In this document: piece after piece, positions 19,075 to 28,365 of the stretch | Layout of the letters: each line of letters starts with the position of its first letter | Numbering within the stretch: position 1 is the first letter of the stretch | NCBI GenBank assembly: GCA_904396155.1 | Contig: CAJFOI010000050.1 | Span: forward strand, 1-64,000 | Source of the DNA: Candidatus Avispirillum faecium | Lineage (GTDB): Bacteria; Bacillota; Clostridia; Oscillospirales; CAG-272 | Length of the DNA: 64,000 bases | Direction of reading: 5' to 3' | Notes under the pieces: generated by a model | Databases searched by the model: none | What the model was told of the DNA's origin: nothing | What the model saw: only the letters and a program-made list of their open reading frames with translations | Position numbers and translations under genes: made by a program

Positions 19075-19890
19075 TTACTCACTCAGAAGAATCCGGTCCG
19101 TTGCAAACTCCTCTTTTTTCTTTTCCGTATAGAGTTTCATCAGCCCGTCCATTGTCATTTCTTTTCGCGCCTTGCCTTCCAGGGAAAGAATAATCGAACC
19201 GCTGTCCATCATGATGGTTCTGCTTCCGGTGGCCAGTGCCTGCTTCATGTTGTGGGTGATCATCAGTGTGGTCAGATGGTTTTCCCGCACAATATCATTG
19301 GTGATTTCCATAATTTTTTCGGCAGTGGCCGGGTCCAGCGCGGCGGTGTGTTCGTCCAGCAGCAGCAGATCCGGCATGACGATGGTGCACATGAGCAGTG
19401 TCACCACCTGCCGCTGGCCGCCGGAGAGCAGCCCCACTTTTGTCTTCATTCTGTCTTCCAGTCCCATGTTGAACCTTGCAAGAGCCTGGCGGAACAGGGC
19501 GGCTTTCTTTTTGGTGAGCGCGGGTGCAAACGGGCCGCTGTGGGCACGGGTGTAGGCCAGGGCAAGATTTTCTTCGATGGTCATGCCCGGGGCCGTTCCC
19601 TTCATGGGATCCTGGAAAACCCGGCCGATCCTGCGGGCGCGCTTGTACTCCGGCAAAAATGTGATGTCTTCTCCTCCCAGTCGAATGGAGCCCCTGTCCG
19701 GCAGATAGGTTCCGCAGATTGCATTGAACAGCGTGCTTTTTCCGGCGCCGTTGGAACCGATGATGGTGACAAAGTCTCCCTTTTCCAGAGAAAGCGTTAC
19801 GTCTTTCAGGGCCACGTGCTCATTTACTGTTCCCTTGCCAAAGGTTTTGGACAAATGGGAAATTTTCAGCATCGGTACTTGTGTATTCAT
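19075..19890 (-). CDS. ABC transporter ATP-binding protein (TrpZ-like)
   Basis: Walker A 'IGSNGAGKST', signature 'LLSGGQRQ', Walker B 'LLLLDEHTAALDP'; probable start MNTQVPMLKISHLSKTF at 19890. Confidence 0.9.
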   Translation of the reverse strand: MNTQVPMLKISHLSKTFGKGTVNEHVALKDVTLSLEKGDFVTIIGSNGAGKSTLFNAICGTYLPDRGSIRLGGEDITFLPEYKRARRIGRVFQDPMKGTAPGMTIEENLALAYTRAHSGPFAPALTKKKAALFRQALARFNMGLEDRMKTKVGLLSGGQRQVVTLLMCTIVMPDLLLLDEHTAALDPATAEKIMEITNDIVRENHLTTLMITHNMKQALATGSRTIMMDSGSIILSLEGKARKEMTMDGLMKLYTEKKKEEFATDRILLSE

Positions 19891-20816
19891 GCCCGTCGTG
19901 CCTCCCGTTTGTTTTTCCATGTGGCAACTGTATCTTTCATGGCGGGGATGATCAATGTAATGGCCACGATCACCGCACACAAAAGTTTCATCAGATTGGC
20001 ACTGTTGTCTCCGAACAGTTCCGCATCCACTACAAAGGTGACGATCATTTTGTAAATGATGGAGCCGCACACGGCAGAGACAAGGCCCAGAGTGACGCCG
20101 CGTCTGCCCCGGGGAAACAGAGAGAACAATGCTTCCCCGATGATTACCGCCGCAAGGCCGTAGATCAGGGTGCCGCTGCTGGAACTTGCATCGGAGTACC
20201 CCACGTAGTGGGCGATGAGCGCACCGGAGAGGGCGATCAGGCCGTTGGAGATGCAAAGGCCGATGATTTTTGTCCGGTCCACATTGATGGAGGAAGCCCG
20301 CACCATGTCCGGATTGTCTCCGGTGGCCCGAATGCACATACCCAGGTGGGTTTTGAAGAACAGGATCATGAGGACAATCACGCCTATGCACAGAATGGCG
20401 GCGAGAACGGCGCCGGCGATCTTCTTGTCATCCCGGGAGGCGTCTTCTCCAAGGACGGCGTAGGCGATTTTGAACAGTGCCTGGTCCCCGATGGCCAGGT
20501 TGGGGCCGTGCCGCACCATGAGGTTGATCGAATACAGGCCGCTCATGGTGATGATTCCGGCCAGCACCGGATGGACCTTCAGCTTTGTCTGCAAAATCCC
20601 GGTGGTAAATCCGGCGGCCACACCTGCCAGCAGTGCAAACAGCAGGGAAAGCCGCGGGTATCCCAGGACGGCGGTGGCTGCAGCTACCGCGTTTCCAAAC
20701 CCGAAGGAACCTTCCGTCGTCAGGTCCGGGATGTTCAGTACGCGCAGGGAGATGAAGACGCCGATCGCCAGAAGTCCGTACAGGAAGCCTTCCTGCAGGG
20801 CTGTTACGTATAACAT
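19887..20816 (-). CDS. ABC transporter permease (TrpY-like, branched-chain-type fold)
   Basis: 'QEGFLYGLLAIGVFISLRVLNIPDLTTEGSFGFGNAV...'; hydrophobic; overlaps the ATPase gene start. Confidence 0.88.
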   Translation of the reverse strand: MLYVTALQEGFLYGLLAIGVFISLRVLNIPDLTTEGSFGFGNAVAAATAVLGYPRLSLLFALLAGVAAGFTTGILQTKLKVHPVLAGIITMSGLYSINLMVRHGPNLAIGDQALFKIAYAVLGEDASRDDKKIAGAVLAAILCIGVIVLMILFFKTHLGMCIRATGDNPDMVRASSINVDRTKIIGLCISNGLIALSGALIAHYVGYSDASSSSGTLIYGLAAVIIGEALFSLFPRGRRGVTLGLVSAVCGSIIYKMIVTFVVDAELFGDNSANLMKLLCAVIVAITLIIPAMKDTVATWKNKREARRA

Positions 20817-20849
20817 GATTCTTTATCCTTCTACTTTTCCATAAAATGT

Positions 20850-21869
20850 TCAGTTTTCGTACAGGTTGACGGTGTACCCAAGGGTGTCCTCGTCAGGGAT
20901 GGCAACTTCCAAAGTCTCTGCCAGTGCTTTGTTGATGGTGCAATAGTCGATCTCTACAACGATCGAGGGGATCTGTGTCAGCGCCGTTCCTTCCAGATAT
21001 TTCACCGCCATGGCAGCAGTTTTTTCTCCGATCCCCTTGTCGTCAATAGCCAGGGTGGCCAGGCATCCGGACGCCACTGTCGTCGCGGAGGAACAGTAAG
21101 TGGGGATTTTTTCGTCCTCGCAGATTTCCACAAGGGCGGAAATACCGGATTGGACGACGGCGTCATTGGGGATGAAGATCACATCTGCGCCGTCTGCGAT
21201 CAGGGCTTCCGTTACGCTGCCCACGTCGTCGGAGGTCTCCACGGTCTTTACAGTGTAGTCGATATTTTGGGAATCCAGGTACGCGCAGGCGGACGTCACC
21301 GTGTCTGTGGCATTTGCCTGGGCGGTGCAGTAGATGAAGCCGAATTTTGAAATATCCGGTGTGAGGGTGTACGCCAGATCTATGATATCAGAGGTGGGAA
21401 TGGCATTGGAAGTGCCGGTGGCATTTTTGTCCGGATGTTCCATGTCTGTGATCACCTCAGCGGCTTCGGGAGCGGACACGGCACAGAAGAAATTGGGCGT
21501 CTCCGATTCCATGCTGACGTAGGCCTGGGTGGCGGGGGTGGCGATGGTAAATACAGCGTCATAGGTGTCGTCGTCCATGGTTGCACAGATCGTGGACAAA
21601 GTGGTGGCGTCGCCCTGGGCGCACTTGTAGTCGATGGTGGTGTTTCCCTTGGTGTAGCCGGCTGCCTCCAGACCGGCGATGATGCCGTCCCGCATATCCA
21701 GGAAAGCGCCGTTCTCGATTTGGGAGATAATGCCGAATTTGTAGGTCTCTCCCGCACTGTCTTGATTGTCCCCTGCATGGTCCGGAGCGTCTTCCTTTGC
21801 GCATCCGCCTGCGAGCAGGGGTACTGCCAGCAAAGTGAGCAGCAAGAGAACAGAAATCAGTTTTTTCAT
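20850..21869 (-). CDS. ABC transporter substrate-binding lipoprotein (PF04392-type, TrpX-like)
   Basis: Lipobox 'LLAVPLLAGGCAKE'; 'KFGIISQIENGAFLDMRDGIIAGLEAAGY', 'YDAVFTIATPATQAYVSM', 'SKFGFIYCTAQANATD'. Confidence 0.9.
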   Translation of the reverse strand: MKKLISVLLLLTLLAVPLLAGGCAKEDAPDHAGDNQDSAGETYKFGIISQIENGAFLDMRDGIIAGLEAAGYTKGNTTIDYKCAQGDATTLSTICATMDDDTYDAVFTIATPATQAYVSMESETPNFFCAVSAPEAAEVITDMEHPDKNATGTSNAIPTSDIIDLAYTLTPDISKFGFIYCTAQANATDTVTSACAYLDSQNIDYTVKTVETSDDVGSVTEALIADGADVIFIPNDAVVQSGISALVEICEDEKIPTYCSSATTVASGCLATLAIDDKGIGEKTAAMAVKYLEGTALTQIPSIVVEIDYCTINKALAETLEVAIPDEDTLGYTVNLYEN

Positions 21870-21979
21870 AGTAATCCTCCAAAATTAAGTTTTTATATTC
21901 AGCCGCAAAAGCGGAGTCTGACTTGTTTTTTATCCCTTGCTCCGGTATACTTTACATATACGAAAGAGGAGGGACGCCT

Positions 21980-22276
21980 ATGATCCACATGGTGTTTATG
22001 AAATTTGAAGCGGGCTTTTTCACACCGGCGGTATTTCAAAGGATCGCCGGCGCATTCAAAAGCTTGCAGGAGGCGCTGCCGGAGCAGATTTTGTCTGTGC
22101 AGGTCCTGGAAAACTGTGTTTGTCGAAAGGAAAACATGGATCTGCTGATCCGCATGGAACTGAGCGGTCCGGATGCGCTGGAGGCATATCTCCGCCATCC
22201 GGTGCATCGGGGGATCGGAGAAGAGATGAATCCTCACATCGTGCAGCGCTGCTCCTTTGATTGCAGGGAGCAGTAA
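21980..22276 (+). CDS. Dabb (stress-responsive alpha/beta barrel) domain protein
   Basis: 'MIHMVFMKFEAG...LQEALPEQILSVQVLENC...DLLIRMELSGPDALEAYLRHPVHRGIGEEMNPHI'; putative promoter TTGTTT-17-TATACT upstream. Confidence 0.75.
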   Translation: MIHMVFMKFEAGFFTPAVFQRIAGAFKSLQEALPEQILSVQVLENCVCRKENMDLLIRMELSGPDALEAYLRHPVHRGIGEEMNPHIVQRCSFDCREQ

Positions 22277-22280
22277 AAAC

Positions 22281-22566
22281 AAAAAGATCCTGCCCACAAA
22301 GGACAGGATCTTACCTGCGGTACCACCTTTTTTGCATGCAAAAACACATGCCGCTCGTCAGAGTGCCAACACACCCCTTGCCTTTAACGCAGGCATACGG
22401 TCCGGGTACTAAACACAAAAAATTACAGATGTGCTGTTCTCCATTCCCTCAGCGATCCATTTGCCGGGCGACCTGCCGCGGGGCTTTCACCCTCCCCCGC
22501 TCTCTGTAGACGTCCACGTCGGTTTGATCTTCGCTTCACAGGTTTCATCACACTATTGATGGGGGC
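22281..22566 (-). ncRNA. T-box riboswitch, predicted specifier UGG (Trp)
   Basis: Minus strand: AGAGAG and GGGTG apical Stem I motifs, specifier context 'AAA-UGG-A-UCGCU-GAG', T-box sequence 'GGTGGTACCGC', terminator AAGATCCTGTCC-tttgt-GGGCAGGATCTT-TTTG (22284-22312). Confidence 0.9.
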
Positions 22567-22595
22567 ATTATACTACACCACGGAGACGTTGTCAA
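22567..22595 (-). promoter_or_regulatory. Consensus sigma-A promoter of the T-box leader
   Basis: Minus strand TTGACA (22595-22590), 17 bp, TATAAT (22572-22567). Confidence 0.88.
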
Positions 22596-22624
22596 GAGGA
22601 AAATGAAAAAAATTTATTTTGCAG

Positions 22625-22826
22625 TCAATACAACCTCTCCGTCATGGCTGCGCTGACACCACCCCCGGGTCTGCTGCGCAGCCCCACACAGGGGAGGCAA
22701 GGAACGAAATGGCTCCCTTGTAGGCAGCTGCGTAGCAAAACAAAAGGCCCCCATGTGGGCGTCTCTTATAGAGCCGCTAAGGGGGCTGTCTGCGTTAGCA
22801 GACTGAGGGATTGTTTTGTTAAACTT
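22625..22826. repeat. Interspersed palindromic repeat copies
   Basis: 'gggggct-GTCTGC-GTTA-GCAGAC-tgagggattgt' (hairpin 22798-22813), plus 'cccccatgtgggcgtctct..agagccgctaaggggg' shared with other copies. Confidence 0.75.
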
Positions 22827-22832
22827 TGATTT

Positions 22833-23696
22833 TCATGCCAGATTGAGCCTGCGCTTGATCAGCCGGTTGCACAATGCAAATCCTCCCGCAGACAGCGCAA
22901 GGTAAAGCACAATGAAGAACAGAAGGCTGAAATGTATGACGCCTTCCGGATGTGAGAACAGACTGCCTGCAAGCATCAGGTTCCCCGAAGATGCGAAAAT
23001 GACGATGAAAAAGAGCAAAACCGTTACAACGGAGACCACCATATTGATCAAATAGTAAAACCCGATGGCCGCCAGGATCTTGTGTTTTTTTGCCACTACA
23101 GCGCCGATGGTGATGGCGGTGAAGATCATAAAGGTGGCAAACACGATGGAGGTAAGTATCATCAGGACGGTTTCTATTCCGATCAGCAGACGGGACGGCG
23201 TCATGGTAGCGCCCAGCGTCTGGAAAAAGCTTCCGATGTCCCGGAGCACTTCCGTATCAAACAGAGATCCGTGGGGCGCCGCGCCGATGAGCATATAGAT
23301 AAAGACAAAGAAGACGACGGCCAGAAGGGTGATGATCACCCACAAAAGCGTGGACCATGTTTTGGAAAACATGTGAGTAGAGCTTTTTACCGGCAGGGTG
23401 TGGGTGAGGTACCCTTCGTCGGAAAAAAAGTTTTTATAAAAGCGGACAAACACGATAAACGAGGAGATCACCGCGAAAGCCACAAGGATGAAAATGGAAC
23501 CTGCGACGATGAGCCCCAGCGCGATGGTCAAAAGGATCCGGCCCATCGTTTCGTCCCCGCCTCCGGTATATCCCATGTTTGTGAGCAGTTTCATGGCGAT
23601 GCTGCCCAGCAGCGTCGTGCCCAGAGTGAGCAGCATCAGGGGCAGCACCAGCCTGGCGGTATACTTCATATCATAGCGAAATAGTTTCTTCAGCAT
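22833..23696 (-). CDS. ABC transporter permease protein
   Basis: 'MLKKLFRYDMKYTARLVLPLMLLTLGTTLLGSI...'; several TM helices; overlaps the ATPase gene. Confidence 0.8.
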   Translation of the reverse strand: MLKKLFRYDMKYTARLVLPLMLLTLGTTLLGSIAMKLLTNMGYTGGGDETMGRILLTIALGLIVAGSIFILVAFAVISSFIVFVRFYKNFFSDEGYLTHTLPVKSSTHMFSKTWSTLLWVIITLLAVVFFVFIYMLIGAAPHGSLFDTEVLRDIGSFFQTLGATMTPSRLLIGIETVLMILTSIVFATFMIFTAITIGAVVAKKHKILAAIGFYYLINMVVSVVTVLLFFIVIFASSGNLMLAGSLFSHPEGVIHFSLLFFIVLYLALSAGGFALCNRLIKRRLNLA

Positions 23697-24394
23697 CTGA
23701 AAACCTCCCGAAACAGTTCGTCGATCCCCTTGCCCAGCTCTTCCCGGACGTTGTCGGCGGAATTGTACATCACCAGCGCGCCGTTGTGGATGAACATGAA
23801 TTCATCCAGCACTTTTTCCACGTCGGAGATCAGGTGTGTGGAGATAATTACGGTAGAAGTCTGATTGTAGTTGGAGACAATGGTGTTCAAAATATAATCT
23901 CTGGTGGCGGGGTCAACGCCGCCGATGGGCTCATCCAGCAGGTACAGCTGCGCGTCCCGGGACATCACCAGTACCAGCTGCACTTTTTCCTTGGTGCCCT
24001 TGGACAGCGCCTTCATCTTTTTGCTCATGGGAACGCCCAAATCCTCCAGCATGGCCCGCGCCTTGTCTGCATCGAAATCCTCATAAAAATCTTCAAAATA
24101 TCGGATCGTTTCCTCTACCCGCATCCCGGGGTCGAAGTAGGTACGCTCCGGCAGATAGGAGACGATGCGCTTGGTCTCCACACCCACGGGCATCCCTGCG
24201 ATAAACAGCTCTCCGGACGTGGGTGTGAGCAGCCCGGCTGCCAGCTTGATCAATGTGGTTTTCCCGCTTCCGTTGGGACCCAGCAGCCCGATCACTTTCC
24301 CCTTGGGAAGTGCGATGCTGAAGTTGTTCAGCGCCAGGTCGCCCTGCCCGTAGCTTTTGCTTAAATTGCGGCATTCAAGAATCGGAAGATCCAT
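23690..24394 (-). CDS. ABC transporter ATP-binding protein
   Basis: 'GLLGPNGSGKTTLIKLAAGLLTPTSG', 'LSKGTKEKVQLVLVMSRDAQLYLLDEPIGGVDP'. Confidence 0.93.
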   Translation of the reverse strand: MDLPILECRNLSKSYGQGDLALNNFSIALPKGKVIGLLGPNGSGKTTLIKLAAGLLTPTSGELFIAGMPVGVETKRIVSYLPERTYFDPGMRVEETIRYFEDFYEDFDADKARAMLEDLGVPMSKKMKALSKGTKEKVQLVLVMSRDAQLYLLDEPIGGVDPATRDYILNTIVSNYNQTSTVIISTHLISDVEKVLDEFMFIHNGALVMYNSADNVREELGKGIDELFREVFRC

Positions 24395-24794
24395 CCGGTT
24401 GTGCCTCCTTTTTCAAATGATTTGTTCCCGCTGCCTTGCTGCAGCAGACCTTGGTGAGCTGTGCGGCCTCCTCCGGAGTGTATCCCAGCTCTGTCATTTT
24501 TTCTGCGAACCCCTGCACAAGCTCCCTTGCGATTTTGTCCCTGGCCCGGGTGATGACCGTGTCGTCTGCTGTGACAAATCGTCCCGCGGTGCCCTGGGTG
24601 ACGACCAGCCCCTCTTCCTCCAAAAGGCCGAAGGCCCGCTGGATGGTGTTGGGATTGATGGATGCGGTCAGCGCAAATTCCCGCACGGAAGGCAGCTTTT
24701 CATTTTTGCTGTACCGCCCGCACACGATGTCGGAACGAATTCGATGCGCAGCCTGCAGGTATATGGGAATCGTCGACTCGAAGGTCCATGCCAT
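24375..24794 (-). CDS. GntR-family regulator (YtrA-like, short C-terminus)
   Basis: 'STIPIYLQAAHRIRSDIVCGRYSKNEKLPSVREFALTASINPNTIQRAFGLLEEEGLVVTQGTAGRFVT'. Confidence 0.92.
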   Translation of the reverse strand: MAWTFESTIPIYLQAAHRIRSDIVCGRYSKNEKLPSVREFALTASINPNTIQRAFGLLEEEGLVVTQGTAGRFVTADDTVITRARDKIARELVQGFAEKMTELGYTPEEAAQLTKVCCSKAAGTNHLKKEAQPDGSSDS

Positions 24795-24817
24795 GGCGCT
24801 GCTCCTTTCATGTATCA

Positions 24818-24839
24818 TTGTACTAACACAATAGTACAA
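24818..24839. promoter_or_regulatory. Palindromic GntR operator overlapping the operon -10
   Basis: TTGTACTA-acacaa-TAGTACAA; minus-strand promoter TTGACA (24859-24854), 17 bp, TACTAT (24836-24831). Confidence 0.8.
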
Positions 24840-24987
24840 CAGGCACCGGCATTTGTCAACCCCTTTTGAAAAAATTTTTTCGTAAATGGTTGCGGCGGGA
24901 AAAAGAAGGGATTTTGTTGCAATGGGACGCTCATATGTGTATAATGTAATGAGATGCTTATGCCGCCTGGCAAAATGGGAGATACAT

Positions 24988-25920
24988 ATGATCTATAGCA
25001 ATATATTGGAAGCAATCGGACATACGCCGGTCATCCGGCTTTCCAGAATGACCGGACCGGATATGGCCCAGGTACTCGTAAAATTTGAAGGACTGAACGT
25101 AGGGGGATCCATCAAAACCAGAACGGCGTACAATATGATTTTGGACGCGGAAAAGAAGGGGCAGATCGGTCCGGATACCATTATTGTAGAACCCACCAGC
25201 GGAAACCAGGGGATCGGTCTGGCCCTGGTGGGTGCCGTGCGGGGATACCGTACCATTATCATTATGCCGGATTCCGTCAGCGAGGAACGTCGGAAACTGG
25301 TGCGCCACTACGGAGCGGAAGTGATTTTGGTGCACGATGCGGGCAACATCGGGGATTGTATCGAGGAATGCCTGCAGCGCGCACTGACCATGGCAAGGGA
25401 AGATCCCCATGTTTTTGTCCCCCAGCAGTTTGAAAATGTTGCCAACCCGATGGCCCACAGACACCATACAGGCGTGGAACTGCTGGAACAGGTGGCGGGG
25501 CCCATCGACGGCTTTTGTTCCGGAATCGGCACCGGGGGTACCATCACCGGGATCGGAGAGGTGCTTCGCGCCCAAAACCCGGATATTGAAATTTGGGCGG
25601 TGGAACCGGAGAACGCGGCGATCCTTGCCGGAGGGAACATCGGTACCCATATCCAGATGGGCATCGGGGACGGATTGATTCCGCCGATCTTGAACTGTGA
25701 CATTTACAGCCATGTCTGCATCGTCACCGACGACGAGGCCATCGGAACGGCCCGGGCGCTGGCCCGTCAGGAGGGGATCATGTGCGGGATCTCCGCCGGG
25801 ACGAACGTGTGTGCTGCTCTGAAGCTTGCAAAAAAGCTGGGTCCCGGAAAGACGGTGGTGACGATTTTGCCGGATACGGCGGAGCGATATTTTTCCACAC
25901 CGCTGTTTGCGGGGGAGTAA
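24988..25920 (+). CDS. cysK: Cysteine synthase-like PLP enzyme
   Basis: 'SNILEAIGHTPVIRLSRM', 'GGSIKTRTAYNMI', 'PTSGNQGIGLALVGA', 'GIGTGGTITGIGEVL', 'CGISAGTNVCAALKLA'. Confidence 0.92.
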   Translation: MIYSNILEAIGHTPVIRLSRMTGPDMAQVLVKFEGLNVGGSIKTRTAYNMILDAEKKGQIGPDTIIVEPTSGNQGIGLALVGAVRGYRTIIIMPDSVSEERRKLVRHYGAEVILVHDAGNIGDCIEECLQRALTMAREDPHVFVPQQFENVANPMAHRHHTGVELLEQVAGPIDGFCSGIGTGGTITGIGEVLRAQNPDIEIWAVEPENAAILAGGNIGTHIQMGIGDGLIPPILNCDIYSHVCIVTDDEAIGTARALARQEGIMCGISAGTNVCAALKLAKKLGPGKTVVTILPDTAERYFSTPLFAGE

Positions 25921-26048
25921 CAAATGATGGACCGACGTCCTGCCGCTTGAGAAATTTTCTAAAAAATGAGAAAACCCATTGCAATTTTTCCTGCCTTTTG
26001 CTATGCTAAAGAGCAGGATTTTTTGCTTTCCGAAAGAGAGGAAAAAGT

Positions 26049-27209
26049 ATGAAGATTTATGCACCTGAAGTGCAGCATTATCGTGTGACAAGCGATAAGC
26101 GAAACAAGTTTTTCAAGTACAACGGCTGGCCGTCTGTGTGCAGGGATGACCGGGGCGTGCTGTACGCCGTGGCGTCTTCCATGCGCCTGTCCCACGTGGA
26201 TCCCTGTGGAAAAAACTGTATGTACATAAGCTACGACGAAGGAAGAACCTGGACGAAACCCATTGTTCTCAACGATTCCTATGTGGACGACCGGGACATG
26301 GGGATCTGCTATCTGGGAGAGGGGCGGTTGCTTGTGAGCTGGTTTTCCGAGGCTCCCCAAAATTATCACGACCAGATCCAGGAATACGACTGGTTTGGCG
26401 ACGCCGACAAGGCCATTGTGGCAGGATTTTCCAAGGCCTGGAAGCTGTTTCCGAGAGAAGAGTACCTGGCCTGTGCCGGCTCCTTTGTGATGTTGAGCGA
26501 GGATTACGGTGTCACCTGGGGCGACCCCATCCGCGTTCCTCTTTTTGGTCCCCACGGACCCTGTGTCTGCAAGGACGGCACGCTCGTTTATCTCGGCAAT
26601 ATGCTGTATAACGACAGCTATTCGTACAAGGATGAAAACGGAAGTGAGGTGCGCCCGCCCATCACCTGCTATACCAGCACCGACGGCGGGCATACCTGGA
26701 ATTTTGCAGGGGAAGTGCCCGACGGGAAAGGTCCAAAAGGAGAAGCGGTGACGGCATACCATATGTACGAGCCCCATGTGGTGGAGCTGCCCGACGGCAG
26801 GCTGATGGGTGCGATCCGCACCCACAATGAGGAGATGGATCCCGCATTTACGGTGTTCATCACCTATTCCAGCGACAAGGGGAAGACCTGGACGGCACCC
26901 AGGGGGATCGGTGTGGACGGAAGCCCGCCCCATCTGATGGTACACTCCTCGGGAGCGGTCATCTGCTCCTACAGCTGCCGCACGGATGGGATCCGCTGCG
27001 AGCGAGCTGTCGTCAGCTACGATCTGGGAGAGACATGGACCCAGGATTATGCCCTGGATCACCGGCTTGGCAACCAGAAGGACATGGGATACCCCGCTTC
27101 GGTAGAGCTTTCCGACGGTTCCATCCTCACGGTTTATTACCATCCGTATTCGGACGAATATTGGACCAGCGTACAGTGTACCCGCTGGAGACTGATGAAA
27201 CAAGCGTAA
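26049..27209 (+). CDS. Sialidase/BNR-superfamily (Asp-box propeller) protein, copy 1
   Basis: Five Asp-box-like motifs: SYDEGRTW, SEDYGVTW, STDGGHTW, SSDKGKTW, SYDLGETW; no signal peptide. Confidence 0.82.
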   Translation: MKIYAPEVQHYRVTSDKRNKFFKYNGWPSVCRDDRGVLYAVASSMRLSHVDPCGKNCMYISYDEGRTWTKPIVLNDSYVDDRDMGICYLGEGRLLVSWFSEAPQNYHDQIQEYDWFGDADKAIVAGFSKAWKLFPREEYLACAGSFVMLSEDYGVTWGDPIRVPLFGPHGPCVCKDGTLVYLGNMLYNDSYSYKDENGSEVRPPITCYTSTDGGHTWNFAGEVPDGKGPKGEAVTAYHMYEPHVVELPDGRLMGAIRTHNEEMDPAFTVFITYSSDKGKTWTAPRGIGVDGSPPHLMVHSSGAVICSYSCRTDGIRCERAVVSYDLGETWTQDYALDHRLGNQKDMGYPASVELSDGSILTVYYHPYSDEYWTSVQCTRWRLMKQA

Positions 27210-27228
27210 GCCCGCGGGGAGGAAAAGG

Positions 27229-28356
27229 ATGGATTTTTATACACCGAAGGTGGAGCATTATCGGATCACTGCCGATCACGGAAACAAGTTTTTCAAGTAC
27301 AACGGCTGGCCGTCTGTGTGCAGGGATGACCGGGGCGTGCTGTACGCCGTGGCGTCTTCCATGCGCTTGTCCCACGTGGATCCCTGCGGCAAGGGCTGCA
27401 TGTACATGAGCTATGACGAGGGAAAAACCTGGACCAAGCCTATGGTTCTCAACGATTCCTATGTGGACGACCGGGACATGGGAATCTGCTATCTGGGAGA
27501 GGGGCGGCTGCTTGTCAGCTGGTTTTCCCAGGCCCCTAAAAATTACCACGACCAGATTCAGGAGTACGACTGGTTTGACGAAAAGGATCAGGCCATCTCC
27601 TGGGGCTTTTCCCAGGCTTGGAGGAAACTCTCAAAAGAAGAATACACCGGCAGTGCCGGCTCCTTTGTGATGCTGAGCGAGGATTACGGCGTCACCTGGG
27701 GCGACCCCATTCGGGTGCCGGTGACGGCGCCCCACGGCATGAGCATGTGCAAAGACGGCACACTGGTATACCTTGGAAATGTTTTTCACAGCGGAAAAGA
27801 TACCCGCCCGCCAGTTACCTGCTATACCAGCGCCGACGGCGGGCACACCTGGAGCTTTGCGGGAGAAGTGCCCGATACGCAGGGGCCGCGGGGGGAGGCG
27901 GTGACGGCGTACAACATGTTTGAGCCCCACGTGGTGGAGCTGCCTGACGGCAGACTGATGGGTGCGATCCGCACCCACAATGAGGAGATGGATCCCGCGT
28001 TTACGGTGTTCATCACCTATTCCAGCGACAAAGGGAAGACCTGGACGGCACCCAGGGGGATCGGTGTGGACGGAAGCCCGCCCCATCTGATGGTGCACTC
28101 CTCGGGAGCGGTCATCTGCTCCTACAGCTGCCGCACGGACGGCAAGCGCTGCGAACGTGCCGTGGTCAGCTACGATCTGGGAGAGACATGGACCCAGGAT
28201 TATGCCATCGACGACCGGCTGGATTTCTTCTGCGATATGGGGTATCCTGCTTCGGTGGAGCTTTCCGACGGATCGATTCTCACGGTTTACTATCAAAAGT
28301 TCCCCGGCGAATGGTGGACCAGTGTCCTTTGCTCCAGATGGAGACTGCATGAGTAA
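27229..28356 (+). CDS. Sialidase/BNR-superfamily (Asp-box propeller) protein, copy 2 (tandem paralog)
   Basis: Same five Asp-boxes (SYDEGKTW, SEDYGVTW, SADGGHTW, SSDKGKTW, SYDLGETW); long near-identical DNA segments shared with copy 1. Confidence 0.82.
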   Translation: MDFYTPKVEHYRITADHGNKFFKYNGWPSVCRDDRGVLYAVASSMRLSHVDPCGKGCMYMSYDEGKTWTKPMVLNDSYVDDRDMGICYLGEGRLLVSWFSQAPKNYHDQIQEYDWFDEKDQAISWGFSQAWRKLSKEEYTGSAGSFVMLSEDYGVTWGDPIRVPVTAPHGMSMCKDGTLVYLGNVFHSGKDTRPPVTCYTSADGGHTWSFAGEVPDTQGPRGEAVTAYNMFEPHVVELPDGRLMGAIRTHNEEMDPAFTVFITYSSDKGKTWTAPRGIGVDGSPPHLMVHSSGAVICSYSCRTDGKRCERAVVSYDLGETWTQDYAIDDRLDFFCDMGYPASVELSDGSILTVYYQKFPGEWWTSVLCSRWRLHE

Positions 28357-28365
28357 AGAGGAGGG

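Noticed and set aside
19075-20391. 438-aa ORF as an extended ABC ATPase
   Set aside because: The N-terminal extension overlaps the permease gene out of frame; normal start at 19890.
21899-22297. 132-aa minus-strand ORF that would lie between the T-box and trpX
   Set aside because: Considered as a T-box-controlled gene, but the sequence is non-protein-like and exactly antisense to a good Dabb-domain gene.
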